A program made the position numbers and the translations under genes. The notes below the pieces were generated by a model, which was not told the origin of the DNA, did not search any database, and saw only the letters and a list, made by a program, of their open reading frames with translations. This document shows positions 49,676 to 61,849 of a stretch of DNA of 64,000 bases, in pieces (the stretch's first letter is position 1; every line of letters begins with the position of its first letter). This DNA comes from Osedax fenrisi (lineage: Eukaryota; Annelida; Polychaeta; Sabellida; Siboglinidae). The stretch is taken from the NCBI GenBank assembly GCA_964019155.1, contig OZ025240.1, positions 92,626,698 to 92,690,697 on the forward strand, written 5' to 3'.

Positions 49676-51179
49676 TGAGATATATTATATAAAATAGTTA
49701 ATAAATATTTATTCGTAGCATAACTTATGCACTAGGCACAATGTGAGGTATTTTATTAATACGGTAATATAATTATTATTATTAAATATATATTGAATAA
49801 TTTATATTAGTTGTATTGTAATGATAATAATTAGTTATAATGTATAACTATGTGGAGTAATAAAATAGTCAATTATATTATATAATTTTAATATATGTCA
49901 CAAATTATGAGCAGATAATACTTAATATGTCACGATTTTTGTGCGGATTACGTCCAGATATCACATAGTTTAACTAAGATAACTATGATGGTTATCATCC
50001 AGGGTTATCATAGTTAATGCTTTATAAATATTATTGAATTAAGTATAATGAATAAAATATAATTATTATAATAATACACACATTTCTAGAATATATTTCT
50101 AATATTATTATAATATTATAATAATTATATATATTTAATATAATATTATATAATTATTATAATAATATAAGAAATAATAATTATGGATATATAAATTATA
50201 TAATATAATGTATACGGAATTTTTGGATCTATTTCGCCATTTTCGTTATTTAGAGCGCTTACGTGGTTCTATATCTAAATAATATTTAGTAAATACCCGA
50301 AACTAGTCTTATAACTATGATAACATATTTTACTATAACTATTGAAACAATGTATATATATATAATATTTTTTAAATAATTTTAAAATATATAATTTTAA
50401 TATTTTAATTATTAAGTTATGCGTACATTATTAAACAAGTTATAAATATTTAAAATATATATCAAATATTTTGTAATTCATATAGTATTATAATATTATT
50501 ATTAATATAATTAATATAATTATTATTATAATATAATTAATATAATTAATTATAATAATATTAATATAATAATAATATTATATCATATAATATATGAATT
50601 ATTAAATTTATTTTATCTTTTAAATATCTAAATAAAACCTTTTTCTTTTTGTCATTAGTCTTCATGTGTTTAGATATTTTGCTTGAAGTATTTATATGTT
50701 ATAATACAGAATCTTATGTTATACTATTATCAATATAAACATGATAATCCATGATAATATGGATGATATTATGGATGATAATATGATACAAATATTATTT
50801 TAGAGTTAAAGTAAATTCTAGAAGTATGCGAGCAGCATGTTTTCACACGTGATATGTTATGGGCGGGGCTTGTGAGCGTGCACTTCGAGGACATGAATAT
50901 TATATACAAGGACTTGAACTATTCTCAGAATAGTTCTTAATAATTCTGCGTGTTAAAAACAATGACTTCGCTATAGACTATTTGAATTGAGTGATTAGCC
51001 GGGTGATTATTTATTACTTTAACTTTACATGAATTATTGACTTTGCAGTGATATATAATTTATATTCATACACGATTATTCAGATCTAAATATAACTTAT
51101 ACGTGCATATACATTATATTATAATATATATTAATACATTTGATTTTTTATTAAATTTAAATTATTACTATTAGAAATT
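49676..51179. other. AT-rich spacer with a small hairpin and a GC-richer patch
   Basis: A hairpin TAACTATGATGGTTATCATCC...GTTATCATAGTTA lies at 49978-50015. A patch at 50820-50960 (GGGCGGGGCTTGTGAGCGTG) is GC-rich and unassigned; it could be an LTR or an old exon. Confidence 0.4.
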
Positions 51180-51641
51180 ATTCGATTATAATTCGAATAT
51201 GTTACGTACATATGATATATATATATATAGTTTTAGAATGCCCGTCTAATTTCAAGTAGAAACAATATATTAAATATGTATAATAATATAATCCATCGCT
51301 GGTTATCCGTAATAGTAACTGTACAATTAGGTATTTGTTAATAAATTGTTGTTGTTATTAAATTCAATTATTACTATTAAAAATTATAAGTTAACTTATA
51401 GTAATTACTATAACATTTACTATAACGGATAACATATTGATGGATTATATTATTATTATAATAATTATACATATATAATATATTTGTTCTACTTTAAATA
51501 CAGCATAATAGCATAATCATTATGATAATGTAAACATGTAATTACATGTTAAACATGATGTTTACATGTTTAGAACTCATGAGTTCTATATACTATATAA
51601 TATAGTATCTATAATAGTTTCATTCCAAATTCCACTTAATT

Positions 51642-51678
<37 letters not shown>

Positions 51679-52275
51679 ACAGTAACAGTAATTACTGTTA
51701 CTGTTTTACTGGTTAACTATTTCTATATATAATTTCTGAAAGTCCAATTAATTGTAAATAGAAGCAATATATTATACATATATAATAATATAACAGAACG
51801 ATACGTATATATATAATAGTAGGTCCTAAGTCACTTATTGAAGTCAATTACTTAATTATCTTAAGTAAGCCTTGCTGTAAGGCCCTTACAGTGTAAGGGC
51901 ATGTATATTTTGTAATTATTTGTGACATATTTTGTTCTACAATTACTTAATTACTTTCGAACAAATATCTACATATTATTATTAAGTTAAACAGTAATTT
52001 TATAATAAAGTAACACCATAATAGGTCAACTGTTATATTATGAATTATATTATAATTCATAAATGAATAGTATTAGGTTATATTATATATTTACCTATAT
52101 TATTATTTACTAATTTATCTATATCCACTTATCTCTATAATTAAATCCCACCTATTTAAATTATACGTAAATTAATATAAATAAAAAATAGTGATTTAGC
52201 CAGGATGTCTAGCGTGATATATTATAATACATTTTGTTTAAAAGTCTAGGTTCGAATCCCCGCCGTTGCATAATT
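51180..52275 (+). repeat. Diverged second copy of the satellite plus tRNA-like repeat
   Basis: Two diverged ~200-bp units (51180-51310, 51730-51830) precede a tRNA-like end at 52199-52270 with TGTCTAG and a perfect GGTTCGAATCC B box, followed by T8. The arrangement matches 22920-24230, so satellite and tRNA-like part belong to one repeat family. Confidence 0.6.
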
Positions 52276-52425
52276 TTTTTTATTAATATTAATATTAAAT
52301 ATTTATATATATATACCGATAAATTTGTATATTAATATATATTTATTAATTTATAAATTATATAATTAATTAATTATATAATTTATAAATAAATATTATT
52401 CAAATAATATTAATATTAATAATTC

Positions 52426-52466
<41 letters not shown>

Positions 52467-52527
52467 TTAATATATTTAAATAATTTATTCTTCTAAATAA
52501 ATTAATAATATTAATATTAATTTGTAA

Positions 52528-52757
52528 TGCTATTATGCTGATATTATGTTGTTATTATTATAATTGCAACATAATAGCAGCATAATATACATTTAATAGC
52601 AAAATAATAGTAGCATAATAGAATTACAAATTAATAACAGCATAATAGATTTTTAATGGCAACATAATACAGCATAATAGCATAATGTAAACATTTGAGG
52701 CTATATTTATGCTATTATGCTTCTATTATTAGGATATTACTGTTAGCAGGGTTTAGT
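52528..52757. mobile_element. Degraded copy of the CAGCATAATAG palindromic element
   Basis: TTTGTAATGCTATTATGCTG, CAACATAATAGCAGCATAAT, AAACATTTGAGGCT and the end TACTGTTAGCAGGG match the 373-bp element at 34022-34394. The left part is missing. Confidence 0.75.
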
Positions 52758-52778
52758 AATGTAAATAAATAGATACCA

Positions 52779-53170
52779 AATGATATATAACCTATAGTTA
52801 TGAAAATAACATACTACCTAATGATATATAACCTATTGTTATGAAAATAACATGCTACCTAATGATATATAACCTATAGTTATGAATATAACATGCTACG
52901 TAATGATATATAACCTATAGTTATGAAAATAACATGCTACCTAATGATATATAATCTATAGTTATGAAAATAACATGCTACCATATGATATATAACCTAG
53001 AGTTATGAAAATAACATGCTACCTAATGATATATAATCTATAGTTATGAAAATAACATGCTACCTAATGATATATAACCTATAGTTATGAAAATAACATG
53101 CTACCAATTGATATATAACCTAGAGTTATGAAAATACCCGGATACCTAATGATATATAACCTAAAGTTAT
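52779..53170. repeat. 41-bp tandem repeat, about 10 copies
   Basis: Unit TGATATATAACCTATAGTTA then TGAAAATAACATGCTACCTAA. Copies differ by one to three bases. Confidence 0.9.
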
Positions 53171-53292
53171 TTTTACTACTAATTTTATACCAATTTATTG
53201 ATGATTTGGTAACCTGGGTATATTTTGAATCACAATTATAAACAATATTTTCATTTTCTATAGATGAAACAGGCTTTATAAAAATGTATCTC

Positions 53293-54130
53293 TTATTGAT
53301 TGATAATTTATTTAAGCAAATACATAGCCGAAAATATAATCGAAAGTATAAAGTATAAATATCTGCTAACGATAACATACGTTATAGAAATAAACAAAGA
53401 ATATTACGAAATTAAAAAAATTAAAGAAATTAAAACGTTTTACCAGTTACAGTAAAAATAAACTAAAAACAATCGAAAGTAGAAATAAATCATATAGTAA
53501 AAATAAACGAAAAATGATCAAAATAGAAATAAAAGATAGCGTAAAAATAATCGAAAATAGAAATAAAATACATTATTTTGTAAGTGGAATCGAAATATTC
53601 AATTTCTACTTTAACTTTATATAACTCTTCTTAAATTGTTACCCTGTTTTAGTAATAAATTATTAGTTATATATTTTAATATTTAAATGTTAAATTTTAA
53701 ATATATTATAAACAGAACATCTTAAAAATCAAATAAACCAATACTAGAATAAAACAAATACTAGAATGAAACAAACAAATAATGTAATACTTACCAACAT
53801 CTGTAATAATAGTAGGTAGTACTTTATTAATTTTATATTTTAATTGTAGGTACCTATAATAAATTTGAAACATATATATATATATATAAACAAAACAAGT
53901 TACAAACAAAATAAACCAATATACCTATACAGTTAATAACAAAACATACAAATAATATTACGAAACAAACAATATAATACTTATCACTATAATCTGAAAT
54001 AATAGAAAATTATTAATATTGTAGTTTAGTAATATAATACATTTGAAACATATTTAAAAAATATATATAAAACAAACATATAATACCGAACAAACAAAAA
54101 TAAAATAATACTTCCCACTTTATCGATAGA
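53293..54130 (-). repeat. Splice-site-like modules and tail (copy 2, inverted)
   Basis: The reverse complement is colinear with 303-1016, including each TTTCAG/TTACAG/AAACAG and GTAAGTATTA site and the ATCAATCAATCAAT tail at 53293-53310. Small indels separate the copies. The open frames at 53085-53378 and 53706-53909 are products of it. Confidence 0.8.
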
Positions 54131-54249
54131 AGGTTTCAAAATTATTATTAACTCCTACTAGTAATATTTTCATATATATTTTGATTAGAGTATTGTATAT
54201 TTTGATTTAATTCAACACCTATATTTGAAAAATATGAATTGTAATTCAT

Positions 54250-55119
54250 ATTTTTAAGATAAATTAAGTATTTGAAGATTTGAAATAGTAAATAAATACA
54301 CTCCGAAGGTTATAAATAATATTATTTGTATTAAATTTAGTATTCAAAGTTTTCTAATAGTTAAATTATTCATTTTGAAGGTTTGAAATAGTAAATAAAT
54401 TCACTTCGAAGGTTTTAAATAATATTATGTGTATTAAATTTAGTATTCAAAGATTTATAATAGTTAAATTATTCATTTCTAATGTGTAAAATACACTTCG
54501 AAGGTTATAAATAGTATTATTTGTATTAAATCGTGTATTCAAAGTTTTCATATAGTTAAATTAAGTATTTGAAGGTTTGAAATAGTAAATAAATACACTT
54601 CGAAGGTTTTAAATAATATTATATGTATTAAATCATGTATTCAAAGTTTTCATATAGTTAAATTAAGTATTTGAAGGTTTTGAATAGTAAATAAATACAC
54701 TTCGAAGGTTATAAATAATATTATTTGTATTAAATCGTGTATTCAAAGTTTTCATATAGTTATATTACTCATTTCTAATGTGTAAAATACATTTCGAAGG
54801 TTATAAATAGTATTATTTGTATTAAATCGTGTATTCAAAGTGTTCATATAGTTAAATTAAGTATTTAAAGGTTTTGAATAGTAAATAAATACACTTCGAA
54901 GGTTATAAATAATATTATTTGTATTAAATTTAGTATTCAAAGTTTTCAAATAGTTATATTATTCATTTCTAATGTGTAAAATATACTTCGAAGGTTATAA
55001 ATAGTAAACAACATACAACCAAAGTTCAAGTTAGGCGTTGACTTTAAGTGTATATCAAATGCAACCTTTACGCTCTATTGCACAATCAAATATATTCTGA
55101 ACGATTAACATCTATATAA

Positions 55120-55158
<39 letters not shown>

Positions 55159-55328
55159 ATAAATAAATAATCATGAAAATACGGGTATGTGTGTGTGTGT
55201 GTTCGCGCGTATGTAAGTATGTATGTACATTGTACATGTATGTGTATGTATATGTGTGTTTTAATTAACAACACTTAAATGTGTGGGTGTATGTGTGTTG
55301 TGTGTGAATTGTATGTCACATGCGAGTT

Positions 55329-55396
<68 letters not shown>

Positions 55397-55910
55397 GATT
55401 TGAAACACTATTGTTTTACACTTTACACTATAAAAATATACATCCTATATCACATATGTGATAGGTAACAATTTAAGAATCATGCATTGACACGTTGCAG
55501 TGGGAATGTATGTGTGTGTGTGTGTCTATGTGTGTGTGTTTGTATATGTATATGTGTGTATGTATGTATATAACTGTGTGTATGTGTATGTATGTAGGTT
55601 TGTATGTGTTTGTGTATAGATTTCATAAACTATTGTATAACACTTTATAATATAAAAATATACATATTATATCACATATGTGGCAAGTAGAAATTTAAGA
55701 ATCACGCATTGACTCATTGCAGTGGGAAAGCTTAGTTTATTTATAATCTCTTGGTGACCTATATATATATATTTTCTATAATTTCTATTCTATATTTTCT
55801 ATTCAACATACGTCGTACGTATATAATTGGTAATATTTAATAATTAGTTTCCTAAACCTATATATATAATTATTTATGTACGTATATAATCTATATAAGA
55901 AAGCTTTCTT
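54250..55910 (+). repeat. Inverted fragment of composite element D
   Basis: A TTCGAAGG array (54250-55010), microsatellite-rich DNA (TA, TG and CA tracts, 55120-55620), then a segment at about 55600-55910 that is the inverse of 41641-41994. No TIR is present. Confidence 0.7.
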
Positions 55911-55934
55911 TACATCTATGATGTGTATATTTCT

Positions 55935-56032
55935 GTATGTAGGGGCGTCGGAATAGGGGGGGGGCAAGGCGGCCCCCCCCCTTGAACAAATATAGGGGGG
56001 GGGGCAGTATATATATTGCCCCCCCCCCTTAT
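55935..56032. repeat. Poly-G/poly-C inverted repeats
   Basis: GGGGCGTCGGAATA precedes runs of 8-10 G and 8-10 C arranged as two hairpins (G9CAAGGCGGC9 and G10CAGTATATATATTGC10). It is the highest local GC in the window, directly beside the gypsy element. The lead GGGGCGTCGGA may be an old DNA-element end. Confidence 0.75.
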
Positions 56033-56081
56033 TTTTACTTATATGTATATATTAATATATCCACATCTATATATATATATA

Positions 56082-56629
56082 TGTTGTCGCGTTTCCGCAA
56101 AGATAGTTCACAATCAGGTTATACGTTTTATTACGAAGAGAACAAGAACCCCGTACTATAAACATGGGTATTATACATATTAATATTGAATTATATTTAC
56201 AAGTCATTACGTTACCTTTTAGTATCAACAGATATTAATATATATAATATAATATATAATGTTAAAACAATAATTCGTAGTAGATAATGTAAATGATTTT
56301 ATACGACTGTGTTGCATCGAGTGTAAGCATTCACTGTAGCAATTTATAAATATCCTGTCATCCAGGCATTCGAATAACAACATTTAATATATAAAAACAG
56401 TTAATCTATCAGACGCCACGCCCCCTTCTTTACAAATATAAAATCAAATCTAATTCCAATCAACAGTTATAATTATAATTGTACATTACCAAAAACATCC
56501 ATTTCTATATTACATAATAATGTTCACATTTCTCATTCCCCCATATATACACACATACATTCTATCATAATTACCACTAGTATACCATACTACATTCTAT
56601 CATAATTACCACTAGTATACCATACTACA
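56082..56629 (-). repeat. 3' LTR of the gypsy element
   Basis: 548 bases, starting TGTTGTCGCGTTTCCGC on the plus strand and ending ATACCATACTACA. It contains a 35-base tandem duplication (CATAATTACCACTAGTATAC) near the end that is also in the other LTR. Confidence 0.92.
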
Positions 56630-56663
56630 TTCACCCCTACTAAAAAATTCCTCCACACCACAA

Positions 56664-57300
56664 TTATTCATTCACTCTCTTCAGATTCATTAAATTCTCA
56701 CTTTTAACACATTCATTATTCTTAATTCTATACACCGCATTATCTACTAACTTTTCTATTACTATCCACTTCTTATCTCCCCAACTATTTGGTAACTCCC
56801 TCTTTCCCACCACTCTACGGGTTACTCTCACAATATCTCCAACTTCTAATACATCATATTCCTTTACTTTATTACAGACCATACACTTTCTTATATACAA
56901 TCTTATATCCCGATACTTGCCTGACCACGTATATGTCTCGTTTATCTTACTGATTTTCTTATCAATCCCTTGATGACCATTATCCTCATGTGCTCCTCTC
57001 ACCACATCTATAACTAAACTCCTTGGTACCATCAACCTATCATTATGTCCTTCCGTTTTCTCAAATAGAACTCCCTCCTTAATTACTAATCTGCCTACGT
57101 AATCATACTTCCCTGCTACTACTAATGCATTCTTAATAACCATATCCTAACTCTGCTCCAGTACTAAGTTACCTCTCTCCATAATTGGTAATATATCTAT
57201 AATTCCCAACTCTGCTATATCCCCTTCATAATCTTCTACCTCTTCCTCTATATCTGGCATATTGTCCCTTTGATAATGCGTCAGCTACCAAATTCTCATT
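56664..57300 (-). pseudogene. pol remnant: RNase H end joined to integrase ends
   Basis: The RNase H terminal signature NENLVADALSKG lies near 57300-57265 and is followed by a frameshift and a stop. The 159-codon frame 57143-56664 has the integrase zinc domain (GAHEDNGHQG...CMVCNK, an HHCC arrangement) at residues 50-94. It then passes directly to YDVLEVGDIVRVTRR and NSWGDKKWIVIE, the C-terminal chromatin/GPY-type region. The catalytic D,D-35-E core is absent. The element cannot make its own integrase or RT and would depend on a related element. Confidence 0.8.
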
Positions 57301-57379
57301 CCCAGATCTCAGTCTTTCTCTGCGGTTATCTCTACTTGCTCTACCCGACCCGCTTAATGTAGAACATTCTAGTTTAAAG

Positions 57380-58159
57380 AACTTCTACACCATCTTGCTA
57401 CATGCCCTTCTTACCACACTTATAACACACTACTTCTCCTCTACTTCCACTACTCATCATTGATTCTAATTCACGACACTTCCCTTCGTATTCTCTGTTA
57501 GATATTTCTAAATTTCTTATTCTATCCTCTAAGTTATTTTCCCTCGACCTATCTATATCTCTAACCTCTACCTTATAACACACCTCTTCCGCTAATTCTT
57601 CACCTTCCTTTTCACATTTTACTGCAACCCTCCTAAGATCCTTAATCGATGACTTCCCAAGCAAAATCATACTCCTTCTTAACTCTACAGATTTTAAATT
57701 ATGTTTTATACTTTCAATTATGACCTCCTCCCAGCTTCCATCTACTACTTTTAACCCCATGCCTAATTATAAAAGCCCATCTATGAACTTACTAACACTT
57801 TCGGTATCCCCTTGCATCCTAGCCATTATCGAATAAATCATCTCGCCTTTAGATTTACTCGATGCATATCTATCTCTTAGACTTTCCTTTATTTTTATAA
57901 TATCCGTCATATCTTCTCCTAACATCATTACTAAGTAAATCTTTGCTGCACCTATCACGTGATAGCAAGCAAAGGATGCAGCCTCACTATCATTTATTCC
58001 CTTTAATCTTACACATTCATTTAACTCTCGTATCCATCTACCTACTTCTGTACTACCATCAAACTTTTCTAACTTCACATATGACATATCACTACTATTT
58101 CCCTTAATTACTTTCACACTATCCTTAACATCCATGACTCTACCAGATCTTAATATCAT
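57380..58159 (-). pseudogene. gag of the gypsy element, broken
   Basis: Starts MILRSGR at 58159. The first frame (130 codons) has FDGSTEVGRWIRELN, typical of gypsy capsid. An in-frame TAA at 57767-57769 separates it from a second stretch in the same frame (57760-57398, 120 codons) that is rich in coiled-coil-like residues and reaches CYKCGKKG. The rest of the CCHC zinc knuckle (H and the last C) lies in another frame, so a one-base shift breaks it at about 57400. Gag would form the particle that packages the RNA; this copy cannot do so unaided. Confidence 0.85.
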
Positions 58160-58307
58160 TCACATACACACACCACACTTAGTCATTCAGAACTTTTTTT
58201 TATTAAAAAATAAGCGGGCGTGTCTATCTAATAGATTAACTAACATAAGCCGGGGTTTTCTTTAATGTCTCCAAATCGTACGTGCTGTTGTTCGCCGCTG
58301 TCACCAA

Positions 58308-58864
58308 TGTTGTCGCGTTTCCGCAAAGATAGTTCACAATCAGGTTATACGTTTTATTATGAAGAGAACAAGAACCCCGTACTAATAACATGGGTATTAT
58401 ACATATTAATATTGAATTATATTTACAAGTCATTACGTTACCTTTTAGTATCAACAGATATTAATATATATAATATAATATATAATGTTAACGTTAATAA
58501 TGTTAAAACAATAATTCGTAGTAGATAATGTAAATGATTTTATACGACTGTATTGCATCGAGTGTAAGCATTCACTGTAGCAATTTATAAATATCCTGTC
58601 ATCCAGGCATTCGAATAACAACATTTAATATATAAAAACAGTTAATCTATCAGATGCCACGCCCCCTTCTTTACAAATATAAAATCAAATCTAATTCCAA
58701 TCAACAGTTATAATTATAATTGTACATTACCAAAAACATTCATTTCTATATTACATAATAATGTTAACATTTCTCATTCCCCCATATATACACACATACA
58801 TTCTATCATAATTACCACTAGTATACCATACTACATTCTATCATAATTACCACTAGTATACCAT

Positions 58865-58870
<6 letters not shown>
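58308..58870 (-). repeat. 5' LTR of the gypsy element
   Basis: 563 bases, with the same ends as the 3' LTR. It should hold the promoter on the minus strand. The open frames at 58236-58454 and 58265-58528 fall in or beside it and are not genes. Confidence 0.92.
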
Positions 58871-58902
<32 letters not shown>

Positions 58903-59167
58903 TTACATTGTATAGTTATTAAATTAACTATACAAAAAACAATGATTTCATTACTTTATTATAAAGTAATACAATACAATAATTGTTTCTGGTAATAGAG
59001 CAATAAAATAATTGTTTTTTTTTGTATAGGGAATTTAATAATTGAAAAACTATTGTTCTATTCAATTATAATATTTATTTATTATTAATTTATTACTTTG
59101 ACCACTACTTTTTTCGATATACTTATCACCTGTTACTTCCCTCCCAACGATATGATGTACGTATAAT

Positions 59168-59625
59168 TCACAAGCTACCATATCGAGAAGAAAATAACCA
59201 TATCAGCATCACACAATTAATGAAGGAATTACACTGGCTACCCATAAAAGAAAGAATCATCTATAAAATATGTCTTATGACTCATAATGCACTCCACTTT
59301 GAAACGCCGTCATATGTATATGAATTGATAGAGAGAATCGACCAGACAAGAAGTTTCAGGCCGTGTCATGTTAATCGTATACGATCTAGATCGACAATAC
59401 ATTCTACTGCTGCCCGTTCACGCGCCTTCTCGTCACAAGCACCGATAGCCTGGAACTCACTACCTGCAACACTCCGTGCTGAAAGAAACTCAGAAAAGTT
59501 CAAAAAGAATTTAAAAACATATTTATTTACACTATAACTTTCTTATTATTTCATTAAACATTATTGTTAACTTAATTGTTTAAACGATGTCTAAATAAAA
59601 TTTCTTCTTATTCTTCTATTACTTA
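59168..59625 (+). pseudogene. CR1/L2-like non-LTR retrotransposon 3' end
   Basis: An open frame to TAA 59535-59537 (105 codons from the Met at 59220; homology starts earlier, near NNHISITQLMKELHWLP). It carries LHWLPIKERIIYKICLMTHN, TPSYVYELI, SRAFSSQAPIAWNSLP and FKKNLKTYLF, the standard end of CR1/L2-type pol. The rest of RT is absent (5' truncation). A short 3' UTR with CTTCTTATTCTTCT follows to about 59625. This coding end is intact, so the insertion may be fairly young. Confidence 0.88.
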
Positions 59626-61002
59626 GAATGAATTAAAATGTAAGAGTACATGGAATGTACCATATATATTATAAAACAGTTTATAAATTGTAACCCTTAT
59701 TACAATGCATTACATTCTTGTAAACAGTTAATTTTCTATAATATTATTAAAAATTACTTATATAAAATGGATATTAGATCATTTTTAAATAAAAACAATA
59801 AAGATAATGATAATATTTATGAAAGGTTGGAAAATATAATCACACATACTAGATATTTAATTAATATAATATAATACCAAAGATTTTCCGAAGGAAAGAT
59901 ATAACACTTACGCGAAATCTTGTAATTCGAATTTGTATACAAAATACCTCAGTGCCACCTATAGCGGGTTACTTTTAGGAACTATGTGTTGTTTATAATG
60001 TAAATTCGTATTTAACTATACACTTTTAAAATGTTAAATAATATGCTTTAAATTAATATTTATATGATAAAAACTAAGTGTTCATTACTGATATATAACA
60101 AACAAATATGATATTTATATTTTAAATGCTATAAGTATATATTTAGTAAGTAAAAGCTAATTTATATATCATTTAATTTAATAGAGCAATGAAAACATTG
60201 TTGTATGCAAACAGAGCCGAACCTAAATCTATTTCAATGATGTTGATACTACTGCTAGCAGAGGCATGGGATATTACGAAATTACGTTGCATGCATAGGG
60301 AGTGTTATATCTTTGCTTCACATAATCTTTGATAATACTATTACAATTAATATGTGTTCCTTAATTAAATTAAATTTATATATATATAAATATATATACA
60401 GTGAAACATCTATATAATAAATTGTTTTTTTTTCAATAATTAATTTCTTATAGAGATGTTTTCTTATAAAGAGGTTTTTACTTTACCCATGATTTTAAGA
60501 ATTAATTTATAATTGAAAATACATTATATAACTTATAACTTTAGGTTATATATATATAGTATATGTATTTAATTAAAAGTAGTAATCAAAATAATAGAAT
60601 AGAAATATGATTTATTAAAAATATTTTTAATAATTGTTTGTGTTAAAATAATTTTAGCTGTAAACTGTACACTGTACACAGTACACAGTGTATACTGTAT
60701 AGTGTTTAAATAATAAATTAACAAAGTCATAATATTGTGATGAATTGTTAAACACTATATAAAATGTAAAATATTTTATTTACGCTTCGATATGTTAATA
60801 CATATGAAATTTCATTAGATTTACATAGCAAATATAAATTATGACTCATCAATGATGATTATAATATAATTAATAGTATACTAATCTATTATATATTTAA
60901 CAACTAATTTTATAATATAATATATTGTATCATCAATAAATGTAATATATATATAACATTGATATGATAAAATTTATTAAGTAAACCTATGTATACCCCT
61001 AT
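59626..61002. other. AT-rich spacer with an unassigned small open frame
   Basis: An open frame at 60189-60332 (47 codons: NRAEPKSISMMLILLLAEAW, CMHRECYIF) lies in a GC-richer patch (60180-60330) and may be an exon or transposon scrap. Another GC-richer patch is at 59880-59985. A near-palindrome of GTACACTGTACACAG words lies at 60662-60700. Confidence 0.35.
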
Positions 61003-61080
61003 AGGGGAAAGTCTCCGATTACCGACCCCTACATGATTATTTGTAATAACTTATTCAATATTAATATTATTTATAATACT
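61003..61080. mobile_element. Single end of the ACCGACCCC element
   Basis: GGGGAAAGTCTCCGATTACC, GACCCCTACATGATTATTTG and the next 30 bases match the right end of the element at 12864-13835, inverted. The other end is not found. Confidence 0.75.
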
Positions 61081-61849
61081 TGTACGTTAAAATACAACAT
61101 ATTAAGATGAAGTAGACAAAAAAAAAATGTGTAAAGGTAAAAATCTGTATCCACAGAAAAAATGATCATTTTTTATGATTTTTAACAAAAGTAAAGAAAT
61201 ACCAGGGTAGTTATTATTTTTTCGGCCGAATTGTAATATATAGTGATTAATTAATTGTTTTTTTTTGTTATATATAATATAAATTGATAAAATATAACAA
61301 TTATGTACACAATTATGAGAGGTCAAAAAAAATTCTGGAAAATCCTATAATTTAAAAAAAAATCCTAGAAATAATATTAATTTTGTTATGAATTTATAAT
61401 ATTCAAAGGAACTATACACATTACACATATTCTGAAAATGTCATGATTGTAGCTTAATTATAACTGTGAAAAATGTACATATTTATGTTTTTTTTGGTAT
61501 TTTCCTATCCCATGTTAAATGTTGTTAAATTTGACCAAGCATGTACAATATTGACCTAAATTAAAAAAAAAAAATGTGTGTATTATCTATACTCATATTT
61601 AGATGATCCAAATTCCGTTAAGGAATCGATAACCAATAGCATGTTTAAAATTACTCTTAGTGTACGTCGTACACTGTACACATGTTTTTATATATGAATA
61701 TAAATGCATAGTAATCAAGCAAGCATTGTATAATTATAATCCCTTGCTGACCTAGATAACTGTGTGCATAGTATATTATCTTATGAGCATTATTCATGTT
61801 TCGTGAGTCATAAGTTAAATATAATAATATTCACCTAACTTAGCGCGTA
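61081..61849. other. AT-rich, nothing recognised
   Basis: Several A or T runs. The minus-strand open frame at 61102-61326 has no recognised domain. Confidence 0.5.

Larger units (their letters stand above)
56082..58870 (-). mobile_element. Ty3/gypsy LTR retrotransposon, internally deleted
   Basis: Two long terminal repeats (56082-56629 and 58308-58870) begin TGT and end ACA in both orientations. They differ by about seven substitutions and one 15-base indel, so the insertion looks young. TA repeats flank both sides, which makes the duplication ambiguous. On the minus strand, the sequence after the 5' LTR (TTGGTGACAGCGGCGAAC, 58307 downward) is the presumed primer-binding site, and AGTAGGGGTGA just before the 3' LTR is the polypurine tract. 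Between them lie gag and small pol remnants. Protease, most of RT/RNase H and the integrase core are missing. Confidence 0.93.

Noticed and set aside
55086..55468. Open frames rich in YIYIYI and THTHT
   Set aside because: They are translations of TA and TG microsatellites; the same holds at 17259-17492, 27545-27727, 28866-29078, 35502-35747 and 42720-42935.
57398..58159. Two separate gag-region genes
   Set aside because: They lie in the same frame with a single stop between them and belong to one broken gag.
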